Of a stretch of 64,000 nt of DNA, positions 26,027-36,229 are shown one piece after another. Position numbers and translations under genes: made by a program. Below the pieces are notes generated by a model that did not search any database, was not told where the DNA came from, and saw only the letters and a program-made list of their open reading frames with translations. The stretch is from JAAURB01 sp049649525 (GTDB taxonomy: Bacteria > Cyanobacteriota > Cyanobacteriia > Cyanobacteriales > Microcoleaceae): NCBI GenBank assembly GCA_049649525.1, contig JBARZE010000044.1:3556-67555 (forward strand), written 5' to 3'. Every line of letters begins with the position of its first letter. Within the stretch, counting starts at the first letter, position 1.

Positions 26027-27751
26027 CGGACGATAGGATAAGTCAATTCCGGCTGAGGAATAATAGGCTAAAGTATGTTTTAGGAATGTATCATCATTGC
26101 GTTTGGGATAGTCTTCTCGACTATGTGCGCCTCGGCTTTCTTTACGGTTAAATGCCGAAGTTAAAATCACTTGACCCACTACCATTAAACTGCGTAATTC
26201 TAACGCTTCGAGGATTTCAGTATTCCACAATTTACCTTTATCATCGAGATAAATTTGTTGATATTTTTGCTTTAACTGTTGAATTTGTTTGAGTCCTTCC
26301 TGCATAATATCTTCAGAACGAAATACGCCACAATGGCTGGTTAAGGCATCTTGAAATTCTTCTCGTAATGCCCCAATACGACAGTCTCCGGGTTGGTCAA
26401 ATAGCGCTTGAATTTCTTTTTCAGCCGCTTCTAAATATTGATTTTCATCAATTTCTGGTAACTTCTTGTTTTGGACAAATTGAGCGATCATAGCCCCCGT
26501 CCGTCGGCCATAAACCACACATTCCAATAAAGAATTACTGCCTAAACGGTTAGCCCCATGAACCGATACACAAGCGGCCTCTCCTGCGGCAAATAAGCTG
26601 TCTACTAACGTATCTGAGTAGGGAGAGTCGGATTGAAAATCAAGAGGCACGCCGGGGCCGAGAATCACTTGTCCGTCGATGTTGGTGGGGATACCCCCCA
26701 TAGAATAATGAACCGTGGGACGTACAGGCATGGGTTCCGTGACCGCATCTACACCCACGAGGCGGTGGGCTTCTTCCCAACAAAAGGGGATGCGACTCAT
26801 GATTTTTTCTCGTCCTAAATGGCGTAAGTCCAAATGGATAAACGGCCCTCCGGCGCTACCATCACGATGAATACCTCGTCCGGCGCGAATTTCTAGGGTA
26901 ATAGCGCGAGAAGTAATATCACGGGGGGCTAATTCCATTTTGCTGGGGGCATAATTAGCCATGAAGCGATCGCCTTCACTATTACGCAAATAAGCCCCTT
27001 CACCGCGAACCGCCTCAGAAATTAATACGCCAACGGGATATAATCCTGTCGGGTGAAATTGGACAAATTCCATATCTTGCAATGGAATACCCGCCATTGC
27101 CGCCATGGCTAACCCATCCCCAGTGGAGGCGAAATCATTAGAAGTGGTGTTAAATGCCCGTCCATAGCCTCCTGTGGCTAACATCACCGCTTTTGCCCGG
27201 ACAACGGATAATGTGCCATCTTCAATGTGATACATCACCACCCCTTTGGCTTGTCCGTCTTCGAGGATCAGGCGCATAACGTACCATTCTTGATAAATCT
27301 GCACACCATAACGACGGAGGTTATTGACTAATTCATGCAGGATAGCGTGTCCGGTTTTATCAGCAGCGTAACAAGTCCGGTTATGGGTATGTCCGCCAAA
27401 CGCCCGTTGGGCAATTTTGCCATCTCCTAAGCGAGAGAATAATACCCCTGTATGTTCAAGATCGATAATCACATCGGGGGCTTCTTGGGCTAAAATTTCA
27501 ACAGCATCTTGATCGGCAAGATAGTCCGATCCCTTAACAGTATCGAAGGCATGGGCTTGCCAACTATCCTCAGAATCAACATTTTTTAGACTGGCGGCTA
27601 TTCCCCCTTGGGCGGCGACGGAGTGAGATCGAATGGGGTGGGTTTTGGCAACAACCGCAATATTTAAACTGGGATCAGTCCGGGCAATTTCAACCGCAGC
27701 CCGCGATCCGGCTAAACCACCACCGACAATAAGCACATCATGTTCTAGCAT
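25985..27751 (-). CDS. sdhA: Succinate dehydrogenase/fumarate reductase flavoprotein
   Basis: SdhA oxidises succinate and passes electrons to the iron-sulfur subunit and the quinone pool. The 588-residue protein has the FAD site VLIVGGGLAGSRAAVEIA (6-23), the FAD-histidine region (HSVAAQGGIAAS), the substrate-binding HRDGSAGGPFIHLDLRHLG and FHPTGLYP, and the closing HGANRLGSNSLLE motif. The iron-sulfur partner is not adjacent, as usual in cyanobacteria. It stands alone with duplicated sequence at its 3' end. Confidence 0.93.
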   Translation of the reverse strand: MLEHDVLIVGGGLAGSRAAVEIARTDPSLNIAVVAKTHPIRSHSVAAQGGIAASLKNVDSEDSWQAHAFDTVKGSDYLADQDAVEILAQEAPDVIIDLEHTGVLFSRLGDGKIAQRAFGGHTHNRTCYAADKTGHAILHELVNNLRRYGVQIYQEWYVMRLILEDGQAKGVVMYHIEDGTLSVVRAKAVMLATGGYGRAFNTTSNDFASTGDGLAMAAMAGIPLQDMEFVQFHPTGLYPVGVLISEAVRGEGAYLRNSEGDRFMANYAPSKMELAPRDITSRAITLEIRAGRGIHRDGSAGGPFIHLDLRHLGREKIMSRIPFCWEEAHRLVGVDAVTEPMPVRPTVHYSMGGIPTNIDGQVILGPGVPLDFQSDSPYSDTLVDSLFAAGEAACVSVHGANRLGSNSLLECVVYGRRTGAMIAQFVQNKKLPEIDENQYLEAAEKEIQALFDQPGDCRIGALREEFQDALTSHCGVFRSEDIMQEGLKQIQQLKQKYQQIYLDDKGKLWNTEILEALELRSLMVVGQVILTSAFNRKESRGAHSREDYPKRNDDTFLKHTLAYYSSAGIDLSYRPVKITRFPPQERKY

Positions 27752-27964
27752 CGTTGATTCAGTGTTACATTTTTCTTTCTTCTATGTTCCCTCACAAAAA
27801 AAACTCCCGGCTAAAAATTAGGGAAGTCTTTAAGAAAGTATAGTGCTACGCACGAGGCAACAGGCAACAGGCAACAGGCAACCAGTAACAATTTTTACTC
27901 CTTGTCTCCCTGTCTCCCCATTCCCCTTGTCCTCCTCACTCCTTATTTTTCTAACGTAGAATGA

Positions 27965-28264
27965 CTACTGTGCGGGTTGAGTCGCCATTTCCGGTACAAT
28001 AGACTCATCTTCTTCGCTATCTTCCATCGGTGTCACTTCGATATGGTTTAATAATGTAGTGACAAACGCAAACAGCAAAAACGGCAAAGACAACACGACA
28101 ATTAAACCGACAGTGGCCAGGGCAAATATTTGACGGGCGCTACTCCACAATGCTAAAGCTGAAGCTAGGGCAATAAAAATAACAATCAGCCATATCATGA
28201 TTTGTCCGTAGATATCTCCAAAAGTGAGAGTGCAACTAATTTTGTACTTTTGCAGGTTATCCAT
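27965..28264 (-). CDS. Small membrane protein, unknown
   Basis: The ORF gives 99 residues. The first ATG adds about 22 non-hydrophobic residues; an internal methionine (MIWLIVIFIALASALAL) begins directly at a transmembrane helix and is a likelier start (28198). A second helix follows (about 48-70), then an acidic C-terminal tail. No function is known to me. Confidence 0.55.
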   Translation of the reverse strand: MDNLQKYKISCTLTFGDIYGQIMIWLIVIFIALASALALWSSARQIFALATVGLIVVLSLPFLLFAFVTTLLNHIEVTPMEDSEEDESIVPEMATQPAQ

Positions 28265-28376
28265 TTGATATCTCTATAATTATATTCCTTTAGATTCCTA
28301 GGATAAAGGACTTGATTAGGTTTTAACAGGATTTTATACAACATCTTAACAAGTTAAGATAAGTCGTTACTAAACT

Positions 28377-29732
28377 TTACTTCGATAATGGCAACCAAAC
28401 CACAAAAGTTGTTCCGGGATAAAGTGTCGTTTTCCCCAGAGACATTTGTGAAGTCCAATCGGGACTTTGAGGGGAGAATACTTCTATTTTACCCTGCATT
28501 TGCTCAATTAAATGCTTAGCGATCGCCAGGCCCAGTCCTGTCCCTGAAATTTCTCCATCGGCTTGGACACCGCGATATCCCCGTTCAAATAAATGCTCTA
28601 AATCACTTTCTGGGATACCTGGGCCTGTATCACTAATACCAATTCCCAGTTGAGTAGAATTCATTTGAACTTGAACCTCTATTATGCCACCGGTGGGAGT
28701 GTATTTCAGCGCGTTATCAAGAATATTACTGAGAATTTCTCGTAAGGCTTGACGATTGGCTTGTACTGGGGGTAAATTAGGCGGTAAATTGATTAGACAT
28801 CTAAGTTGACGTTCTTCGGCTACTGCATTGGCAGAAATTAACAGGGGTTGAAGTACTGTTTCAAAACGGACTGATTCTGTTAACTCGGCGGCAGGCAACA
28901 GGGCAGGAACTACAGAGGATGTGAGATTCAAACAGCCTGAAAGTTCTGGGAGATCCTCATCGCAAACATCAGCAATATCTGACTCTGATGGCAAATGATA
29001 TTGAGTGTCTGCCACTTCTAAGGTTTGATCGACTTGCTGTAATAGTTCTTTGATGCGATCGCTTTCTCGGATAATACTCTCTGCAATTTTCTGATTTTTA
29101 TCTCCCGGTAAAAATCGTCGCCGCAGCAGTTTACCAAATGTCTTTAAAGCAGTTAACGGGCTTTTGAGTTGATGGAGTAAACTTTGTAAAGTTTGGTATT
29201 GTTGAGTTTGAACCTGTTGCTGTTGTTTGTAACGCGAAGATAGCCACTGAAAACGACGGTCTAAGGTACAAGCGGCTGCTAAACTATGGGCAATGCCTTG
29301 AAGTTGATGTTGTTCTTGCTCATTCCAGGGGCGATCTTCTCGTCCGGTGACAAGAAACCCCATCACCACATCTTGATAAACTAGAGGAATGACTATTTTT
29401 TGTTGTTCGAGATCTGGGTTATTAACCCAATGACTGGAGTCGGGCGGGGACTCCATGCAGAGATCGACCGTAACGGCATTGGAGAAGTTAGAATCATCTA
29501 GAGCAATTAAGGCAGTAGAGAAATGATTTTGCGGCAAGGAGACAATGGCCAAGTCTGAAGAGCGATCCTCAGACGTTTCAGGATAAGTTGCCACCGGAAT
29601 CAGTTTATGATGGGTTTCATCGACCCAATCTTCTGTCAGGTAAACCACGCTGAGAGATGCCCCAAGACTCGCAACGATAGAGACTTGGGTTTGGCAAAGG
29701 GTGACAAATTCTGAACTCGTTGGCATTCCCAT
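28377..29732 (-). CDS. Sensor histidine kinase, Hik2/CSK-like
   Basis: The 451-residue kinase has an N-terminal GAF-like domain (about 8-160), a dimerisation helix with HQLKSPLTALKTFGKLL (phospho-histidine 187), and a C-terminal ATPase domain with NILDNALKYTP, DTGPGIP and GTGLGLAIAKHL. The Hik2 family, ancestor of the chloroplast sensor kinase, has the same HQL-PLTAL-TFGKLL box and a cysteine in the GAF domain that ligates an iron-sulfur cluster; here cysteine 13 sits in the matching place (LCQTQVSIVASLGASLSVVYL). Hik2 reports plastoquinone redox or salt state. No response regulator gene is next to it. Confidence 0.75.
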   Translation of the reverse strand: MGMPTSSEFVTLCQTQVSIVASLGASLSVVYLTEDWVDETHHKLIPVATYPETSEDRSSDLAIVSLPQNHFSTALIALDDSNFSNAVTVDLCMESPPDSSHWVNNPDLEQQKIVIPLVYQDVVMGFLVTGREDRPWNEQEQHQLQGIAHSLAAACTLDRRFQWLSSRYKQQQQVQTQQYQTLQSLLHQLKSPLTALKTFGKLLRRRFLPGDKNQKIAESIIRESDRIKELLQQVDQTLEVADTQYHLPSESDIADVCDEDLPELSGCLNLTSSVVPALLPAAELTESVRFETVLQPLLISANAVAEERQLRCLINLPPNLPPVQANRQALREILSNILDNALKYTPTGGIIEVQVQMNSTQLGIGISDTGPGIPESDLEHLFERGYRGVQADGEISGTGLGLAIAKHLIEQMQGKIEVFSPQSPDWTSQMSLGKTTLYPGTTFVVWLPLSK

Positions 29733-30020
29733 CTCAACTCCACTTAGGCCGGATAATCACTCTTGTCAGGCAGAACCAATCAATTCAATACTGGCTGCAT
29801 GCATAAATATTAATTTACCACTTTCATTTATCAGATTTCTTCCCTCTCTCGTTAGGCAATGTTACCCTAATGAAAGCTGTAGCACGAATCCGGTTGAAAG
29901 ACAAGACACTGTTGTATCAATTTATTAAAAAATATTGAAATTTTTTTTTAAACCAGATATAATTCATGCGGATTTTGTAGCTATCACTACATCTGTCTGC
30001 AGACACAGGAGGTAAGTACG

Positions 30021-30350
30021 TTGGCTAGAAGAAGAAAGCGCAAAAGTCGTCGGAGACAAGAAGGTCGTCGCATTCTCGAGTGTGTTCCCCAGTATAGTAT
30101 CTCTAGCGGCGAAGAAAAGCCCGTTACAGCTGCTCGTAAGTTCATCCATGCCGCTGGTATTATTCCACCAGCTTTGTTGCTGGTGAAGCGTAATGAACAC
30201 ACAACAGATCGATACTTTTGGGCAGAAAAAGGACTATTCGGCGCTCAATATGTTGAGGAAAACCATTTTCTGTTCCCTAGTTTGAAAGAGGTTGCCGAAA
30301 AAACGATTCCTTCAGTGAGTCATAATCGGTTAGTGACATCTCCTGGATAG
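30021..30350 (+). CDS. DUF3155 protein, TTG start
   Basis: The 109-residue protein opens MARRRKRKSRRRQEGRR and contains EEKPVTAARKFIHAAGIIPPALLLVKRNEHTTDRYFWAEKGLFGAQY, the signature of the cyanobacterial DUF3155 family. The start codon is TTG at 30021, supported by a strong Shine-Dalgarno AGGAGGT at 30007-30013. The N-terminus is so basic that nucleic acid binding is plausible. No function is established. Confidence 0.88.
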   Translation: MARRRKRKSRRRQEGRRILECVPQYSISSGEEKPVTAARKFIHAAGIIPPALLLVKRNEHTTDRYFWAEKGLFGAQYVEENHFLFPSLKEVAEKTIPSVSHNRLVTSPG

Positions 30351-30662
30351 TTAGAGCTTGATCGCATTTTTCAGGCTTGCGGTATGGGTTACGATTGGTG
30401 TATTTGGCTCTCATCTCTTGGTTCAAGTGATTAACAACTTGCAACGATCAACCGCTCAATAACAATATTAAGAGGCGTTGGTTCAAGTGGGGAGAGTCAA
30501 TGACTCACTCGGAAACAATGCATGATGCAGGGTTACCTACCAAGTGTCTAATACTTTAGGTAGATTGAAGACAGCATTGCTTGCGATCCTCAACAATTAT
30601 TGAGTAACGCAATTCAAATGCTCTCATCGTTATACGTCCACTACCCAATATGACTCAGGTGA
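30351..30662. other. Intergenic gap between convergent genes
   Basis: No gene or clear RNA is seen. A direct repeat TTGGTTCAAGTG occurs near 30418 and again near 30479. A 3' end for the DUF3155 transcript is expected here. Confidence 0.35.
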
Positions 30663-31217
30663 CTATGAATGAGATGAAGTCACAGGTTCCCAAGGTTTCA
30701 AATTGAGAGCTTGCTTGAGGCTTGTGAGTTCATCTCGGTGACCCTGAATACGGAGAATACTTTGGGGCTGATTCCCTAATGGGTTTGTGGCTTCTAACTG
30801 AAGTAATACCTGCTCGCTGCGCCCTGAGCGTCGCCAATAAAAAACGCCGGCTAGGGGAGAGAGTAAAATCAGTCCTAGGAACAGTTGTTGATACTGTGGT
30901 GCAACCATTGATAGCACAAGCGCTAGACACAGTGTTCCGATAGCAGTGAGTAGGGTTAGAAAGACAGCCAAAAATCCACTAGGACGAACCACCCCCTCAA
31001 ATACAATTTGATTCTCATCAGGGTTTGTAGTCACAACGCGGTAAGCACGAGACTGAAAATACTGTTGGATTTGGTTCAACAATGAATCAGCCGCCTGGTT
31101 AGCAACCAGTTTTTGCTGCTCGATGCGAGCCTTCACAGAAGCTTTCACAAAGAAAAACAAGCCAACTGCCAGCAGAAAAGTCAGGAAAAATGTTGATGAG
31201 AGTACAGGCAAAGACAT
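30663..31217 (-). CDS. Complex C cofactor assembly factor (CCB2/CCB4 type)
   Basis: The 184-residue protein has two hydrophobic segments (about 6-26 and 80-118) and a conserved cytoplasmic part with QYFQSRAYRVVTTNPDENQIVFEGVVRPSGF, matching the cyanobacterial family annotated as cofactor assembly of complex C subunit B (CCB2/CCB4, DUF2930). These factors help attach haem ci to cytochrome b6. The gene starts 48 bases after the stop of the PadR gene on the same strand. Confidence 0.8.
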   Translation of the reverse strand: MSLPVLSSTFFLTFLLAVGLFFFVKASVKARIEQQKLVANQAADSLLNQIQQYFQSRAYRVVTTNPDENQIVFEGVVRPSGFLAVFLTLLTAIGTLCLALVLSMVAPQYQQLFLGLILLSPLAGVFYWRRSGRSEQVLLQLEATNPLGNQPQSILRIQGHRDELTSLKQALNLKPWEPVTSSHS

Positions 31218-31265
31218 GAGTTGAGTAAATTGAGATAATCATCAGTTTATATTCTTCTGACTACT

Positions 31266-31616
31266 TTACATACATTTTTGTCTGGCCGTGTATTCATCCC
31301 ATAATCGAGCGAGTTCCCAAGCTTTACCCCGAAACTCCGGAATAACTTGATACATTCGTCTAGGACGACCTCGTCCCTCAACTTTCTTCCAATATCCACT
31401 GATGCTGCCCTCTCGCTCTAAGAATTTAAGCGCACTGTAAAGTACAGTATCAGATAAGCGGAAATCAGCATACTCTTTTTCTAATTGTTCGATTAGTTCT
31501 GTCCCATAAGAATCTCTCCGTAAGAAAACGGACAAAACGTAGCAAACAGCCAACTCCCGATTCAGGTGAATAGGAGGGGGGCTTTTGAAAAATCTGTAAA
31601 TGTCTTCAAATGTCAT
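31266..31616 (-). CDS. PadR-family transcriptional regulator
   Basis: The 116-residue protein shows a winged helix: RELAVCYVLSVFLRRDSYGTELIEQL, LSDTVLYSALKFLEREGSISGYWKKVEGRGRPRRMYQV. The GRGRPRRMY wing is typical of PadR. It resembles cyanobacterial PadR proteins related to Pex, the clock period extender, but I cannot confirm that. It lies upstream of the CCB factor gene on the same strand. Confidence 0.85.
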   Translation of the reverse strand: MTFEDIYRFFKSPPPIHLNRELAVCYVLSVFLRRDSYGTELIEQLEKEYADFRLSDTVLYSALKFLEREGSISGYWKKVEGRGRPRRMYQVIPEFRGKAWELARLWDEYTARQKCM

Positions 31617-32445
31617 CTTAAAAGGTACTCCCTACTGCTTCGTTAACTCAAAGGGCTACTCCATAAAGAGTGATTACCCCGTACAAAACTGGATTTCATT
31701 TTTTAATGTATCGCGTTATAAGGGTCGGATTTAGTCAAGGTTGTCACCTTTTTAAAAGTTTTTCTGTTCATCAGAGGAATGTTTTTCTCAATGAGTTATG
31801 AAACAGTTAAATATCCTTGATAACAAGTTATATCAACTCGGGCTGAAATGACTGAACTAAGCTTGAAGAGAAGTGACCGAATCAAGTGGTGCGACGGGTT
31901 GGGAATCTGTGGGACTGCAATGCATACGCCTCAAGGGAAATCTAGAAGATTTGCCAAATTTTCCCCATCGCAATAATTAAGTTAAATCCGATCATTGCTG
32001 ATTAATTAAATGGAGCGAGGAATCAATTCAATTAAATACATGATATTGAATATATAACTATTTATTATCTTATAACACCTTTAACATCAAATCCCATCCC
32101 CTCACAGATGGAATGGCTTGTGAATTTAACTTTAGCTTTTCTTAACCTTTTCTATTGCTCCTGATTTTTATCGAGTATGAATTGGGGGAAGAACTTTGAG
32201 TTTCCTGTTAAGTCGATAACGTACTACTAAATTAAGTAGGATATAGTTAAAGTCATATTAATATCGGCTCTATTTAACAGATGAAATGATATTTTTTATT
32301 CCTGTTTAAACCCTAATTTAACCGCTGAATGGTGGAAAAATAACTCAAGAAAATTACTAATAAACTAAAGATAAATACTATGAATAAAAAGCTCCAATAA
32401 AATCATAGTTTAATAATAAATTATATTATATCTATCAAATATCAT
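31617..32445. other. 829-base AT-rich gap, no gene seen
   Basis: I find no ORF that looks real on either strand. The right half (about 32000-32445) is strongly AT-rich. The upstream promoter of the PadR gene must lie at the left end. There is no clear repeat or hairpin. Confidence 0.5.
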
Positions 32446-33495
32446 CTATTTTATCTCGTAAATCATTGGGTCTAAGGTTAAAATTTGACTAATTTCATCT
32501 GTTTTAAAACCCAGTGCCATAGGCTGTTGAACATTGGGTAAAACTTGTACATCATACAATTCAGTAATTACACCTTCTAATTGCAAACGATGAACAATTT
32601 TTCCCGTTTCTAAATCAATTACCATCAATCCACAACAAGGGCTAACTTGACGCTGAGTTAACTCAGAATCTAATTTTAAACCTGAAAATGTCTTTTCTCT
32701 GGGCTTTGATAATCCGACAATTGCCCACTTTTTCCAAAAGGCTAATCCCCGTAAATAACCCGGACAAAAAGTAATCGGTTCAAAAGTTCCTTTGTCAAGA
32801 TTAACATAACCAAAATATCCCATTCCTGAATTCAGTAACCACAATTTACCTTGATAAAATCGAGGAGAATGGGGCATAGAGAAACCTGTTGCTATAATTT
32901 CATTCGATGAAATATCAATCACACAACCACCATCTTGTCTGTCTTTTCGCCATCCATTTTCTACATCTGCTTGACTCACTACTGTGACATAAGCGGGTTT
33001 TCCATCCCTCATTGCCAAACCATTAAGATGACAACGATCTTGATTAGTGACTTGAGAAATAAAAGGCGGTTTCCACAACGGTTGACAACTATTTGTTTGA
33101 CTAACTGTCGCTAAACAATTTAACAGTGTACAAATAAATAAAACTCGCCCTGTTTGATCAATAGTAATATCATGAATATCTAAATCTCCGGTTGTATAAC
33201 TCATTCGGGGAATATAGAGTTTATCGTATCCCTGATAAAACTGCCCAGATTTAAGTACATTACTAAATTGCCACAGTTGATATTTCGTACTTAAAAATAA
33301 CCGTTCTGTTGAGCCATATAATCCCATTGCCCGATCAAATAACCGTTCAAACCCAGAAATTTTTCCATTTTTATTGACACCAATTAATAATAAGCGAGAA
33401 GTTTGGTAAGTCGTGAAAGCTAAACTAATTTTTTCCTGTTGTAACCAATCTACAAAATCATGAGAGGCAACGATTTGGGGTGAGGATTTTGTCAT
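32446..33495 (-). CDS. TIGR03032-family protein, unknown function
   Basis: The 349-residue protein starts ASHDFVDWLQQEKISLAFTTYQTSRLLLIGVNKNGKI and contains LDIHDITID, RCHLNGLAMRDGKPAYVTVVSQ, GFSMPHSPRFYQGKLWLLNSGMGYFG and CPGYLRGLAFW, as in the TIGR03032 family (about 340 residues). The repeated beta-strand pattern suggests a propeller. It has no signal peptide. Function is unknown; it lies 70 bases downstream of the FG-GAP gene on the same strand. Confidence 0.8.
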   Translation of the reverse strand: MTKSSPQIVASHDFVDWLQQEKISLAFTTYQTSRLLLIGVNKNGKISGFERLFDRAMGLYGSTERLFLSTKYQLWQFSNVLKSGQFYQGYDKLYIPRMSYTTGDLDIHDITIDQTGRVLFICTLLNCLATVSQTNSCQPLWKPPFISQVTNQDRCHLNGLAMRDGKPAYVTVVSQADVENGWRKDRQDGGCVIDISSNEIIATGFSMPHSPRFYQGKLWLLNSGMGYFGYVNLDKGTFEPITFCPGYLRGLAFWKKWAIVGLSKPREKTFSGLKLDSELTQRQVSPCCGLMVIDLETGKIVHRLQLEGVITELYDVQVLPNVQQPMALGFKTDEISQILTLDPMIYEIK

Positions 33496-33565
33496 TATTA
33501 TTCCGTATGTAACAGATTTAGAGGGTGCCTCAGCATCAGTGACGCACCCTACAAATTAAAAGATC

Positions 33566-36229
33566 TTAGGCGATAATGATAAAGTTATCTTCCGTAAGAA
33601 TCGGCATATCGTCAAAAGTGGCAAATAAACCCCCAGATCCAAAGCCAGAATCAACGCTATTTTCGTTGTAGAATAATTCCCCTGTCGATTGACTATAGAC
33701 AATTAATGCTTCACTGATTTCTACCTGCGCCATGTCTTCAACAACGGCAAATTCAGCAGGAATACTAAACTCATCATCAATTTCACTTTCAATCGCGCTA
33801 AAGGTGGTTTGACTCAACTCAATCGAATCATCATCAGGGTCAAAATCAGTTAGGGTATCGACTCCAATATCTGTGTTAAACGCTTCACCCGTGGCAAATA
33901 CAAACGTATCCCGATTATCACCACCCGTGAGGTTATCGTCTCCATTACCACCAATTAAACTATCGCGATTATCACCACCATTGAGACTGTCATCCCCGTT
34001 ACCGCCAATTAAGGTATCACGTTGATCTGCCCCATCGAGGGTATCATTTCCATCCAAGCCTTCCAGTATATTCCGTCGTCGGTTACCCGTAATTTGGTTA
34101 TCTAATTCATTACCAATTCCATCGATATTACTGTTGCCTGTCAGAATCAGATTTTCTTGACCCGGTTGCAACGTAAAAGTTTCATCCGACTCAATCGTAT
34201 CGACTGTGTCCTCAAGTGTTTGATTCAACAACACAGAAACCGTCTGGACTGAATAATAACTTGATAAATTGACATAATCTAGGTTACCATCACCATCGAA
34301 ATCTGCGATCGCCAAATCACCAAAAACTCCAGGAGTTAAGATAACAGGGGAACTAAATTCACCATCACCGTCTCCCAACAATACTGTAGTATTACGGGAG
34401 GAGCCGTAGTAATAGTAGTAATAATTGTAGGAATAACTCGTCCAGCTAATATCGACGTTGCCATCCCCATCAAAATCCCCTGTGGTCAGGTCGTTAATGA
34501 AATTATCTAACTCAATCGTTAAGTCGGGTTGAGCTTCTAAATCACCATCACTATCACCGAAGAAGAATTCAAGCTGATTGGGGAAAGTGTCAGTGGTGAA
34601 AGCTAACACATCAGTATTTCCATCGCCGTTGAAGTCTCCGGGAACAATATCTTCAGGATTATTAATTTCGACTGTACCACCCGGTGTGAAGCCTTCGTTA
34701 CCATCCCCCAGCAATACAGTCAGTTGCGGATCGAAGTTGTAAGAATTGTAGGTATTGGTGTAGATGGCTAAATCGAAGTCATCATCCCCGTTGAAATCAC
34801 CCACTGTGAAGGGGTTGTCAAAATCACGATCAACTTCAATGGCAGCACTGGGATCGTCAAATTCTCCGTCTCCTTCCCCTAGAATGATAGAAGCTTGACG
34901 GATAGACTGATTAGCCTCGTAATCAAAAACAAAGTTATCCTCGACTAAAATATCAAGATCCCCATCACCGTTAAGATCGACTAAGCTTAGTTCATCAATA
35001 TCATCAATTCTTTCATCGAGATCAATAATTTCACCTGCTTCAAATTCACCATCTTCATCTTGGAGGAAAATCTCAACCTGACTCTCAAAGTTGCCTGTTG
35101 TATTATTAAAAGAATTCGTTGCTACAGCTAAGTCGGGTTTTCCATCCCCATCAACATCTCCTGCAACAAAAACATTGACATTTTCAAATCGAATACTTTG
35201 ATCTTGTTCAAAGTTGTCGTTGCCGTCTCCCAAGAATGTTTGAACCGCTCGGACGGAGGAAAAGTTGGTTGATGTGACATCTTCTAAACCGTCGTTATCT
35301 ACATCTGCAACGTCAATATTGGGAAAATCTTCAAATTCAATTTCTGTATCGAGGTTGAAGTTTCCATCTCCTTCCCCTAAAAGTAAGCTAACTTTACGTC
35401 CACTGCTGTAGTAGTTGCTATAAACGTTAGTCTCAACCGCGATATCAAGGTTACTATCTCCGTTAAAGTTACCAACACTTAAAGTGGGGAATGCATCTAA
35501 ATCAAAGCTAGAGACCGGGTCTGCTTCAAATTCTCCGTCGTCATCGCCAAGGAATACAGAAAGGGTTCTTGTAGGAGGATCTGGGTAATAATAGAAGCCT
35601 TCGTAGACTGCTTTGTCAATAAAACCATCACCATTAAAGTCTCCGAAAACCTGTTGGTTAAAATCGTTATCGACAATAGGAAAACCCGTTGCTGGGGTAA
35701 ACCCATCTTCATCTGCTAATAAAACAACAGTATTTCTATCATTGTTATAGTAGTTAAACTGGATATCATCTAAACCATCAAGATTAACATCTCCAACATT
35801 AAAATTATTGATGAAATTTGCATTGATACCGAGATCAACTTCTTCTGAACTCAAGCCTCCGCTTCCGTCCCCCAGAAGTAATGTGACCGTTTCAGGTGGA
35901 TTATAGCCGTAATAGTAATAATTATTATTCTCAACAATTAAATCGAGGTTGCCATCCCCGTTAAACTCACCAATTTCTACGTTATTCAGAAATCCATCAA
36001 ACGTAAAGCTGGTATTTGCGACGGGTTCAAAGTTGCCGTCTTCATCTCCGAGTAAAATTGAAACAGTTGTGTTAGAAGACCCATAATAAAAGTAGGTTTC
36101 GATTTGAGCTTGATCGATCAAACCATCTCCATTGAAATCTCCTAAAAGAAAACGAGAATCTCCTATAAATTCAAACGGAGAAGCGGGCGCGTTTTCAAAT
36201 TCTACGGTAACGGGATTAACTTGAACCAT
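33566..36229 (-). CDS. FG-GAP/VCBS repeat protein with RTX calcium-binding tail
   Basis: Translation from the ATG at 36229 (MVQVNPVTVEF, Shine-Dalgarno AGGAAG 8-9 bases upstream) gives 887 residues; the frame extends upstream to 36295 without a good start. I count 12 FG-GAP-like units with GDFNGDGxxDxA and LLGDGDGxF halves, each carrying an acidic calcium loop. Tyrosine runs such as YYYYG occur between units. The C-terminal part has RTX repeats (GGNGDDSLNGGDNRD, about 33890-34080) and a DTLTDFDPDDDSI domain. There is no N-terminal signal peptide; type I secretion is inferred from the RTX tail. No type I exporter is in the window. Confidence 0.85.
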   Translation of the reverse strand: MVQVNPVTVEFENAPASPFEFIGDSRFLLGDFNGDGLIDQAQIETYFYYGSSNTTVSILLGDEDGNFEPVANTSFTFDGFLNNVEIGEFNGDGNLDLIVENNNYYYYGYNPPETVTLLLGDGSGGLSSEEVDLGINANFINNFNVGDVNLDGLDDIQFNYYNNDRNTVVLLADEDGFTPATGFPIVDNDFNQQVFGDFNGDGFIDKAVYEGFYYYPDPPTRTLSVFLGDDDGEFEADPVSSFDLDAFPTLSVGNFNGDSNLDIAVETNVYSNYYSSGRKVSLLLGEGDGNFNLDTEIEFEDFPNIDVADVDNDGLEDVTSTNFSSVRAVQTFLGDGNDNFEQDQSIRFENVNVFVAGDVDGDGKPDLAVATNSFNNTTGNFESQVEIFLQDEDGEFEAGEIIDLDERIDDIDELSLVDLNGDGDLDILVEDNFVFDYEANQSIRQASIILGEGDGEFDDPSAAIEVDRDFDNPFTVGDFNGDDDFDLAIYTNTYNSYNFDPQLTVLLGDGNEGFTPGGTVEINNPEDIVPGDFNGDGNTDVLAFTTDTFPNQLEFFFGDSDGDLEAQPDLTIELDNFINDLTTGDFDGDGNVDISWTSYSYNYYYYYYGSSRNTTVLLGDGDGEFSSPVILTPGVFGDLAIADFDGDGNLDYVNLSSYYSVQTVSVLLNQTLEDTVDTIESDETFTLQPGQENLILTGNSNIDGIGNELDNQITGNRRRNILEGLDGNDTLDGADQRDTLIGGNGDDSLNGGDNRDSLIGGNGDDNLTGGDNRDTFVFATGEAFNTDIGVDTLTDFDPDDDSIELSQTTFSAIESEIDDEFSIPAEFAVVEDMAQVEISEALIVYSQSTGELFYNENSVDSGFGSGGLFATFDDMPILTEDNFIIIA

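Noticed and set aside
30351..30662. Small RNA or tRNA between DUF3155 and the CCB factor gene
   Set aside because: No cloverleaf, no T-arm consensus and no convincing hairpin with T-run.
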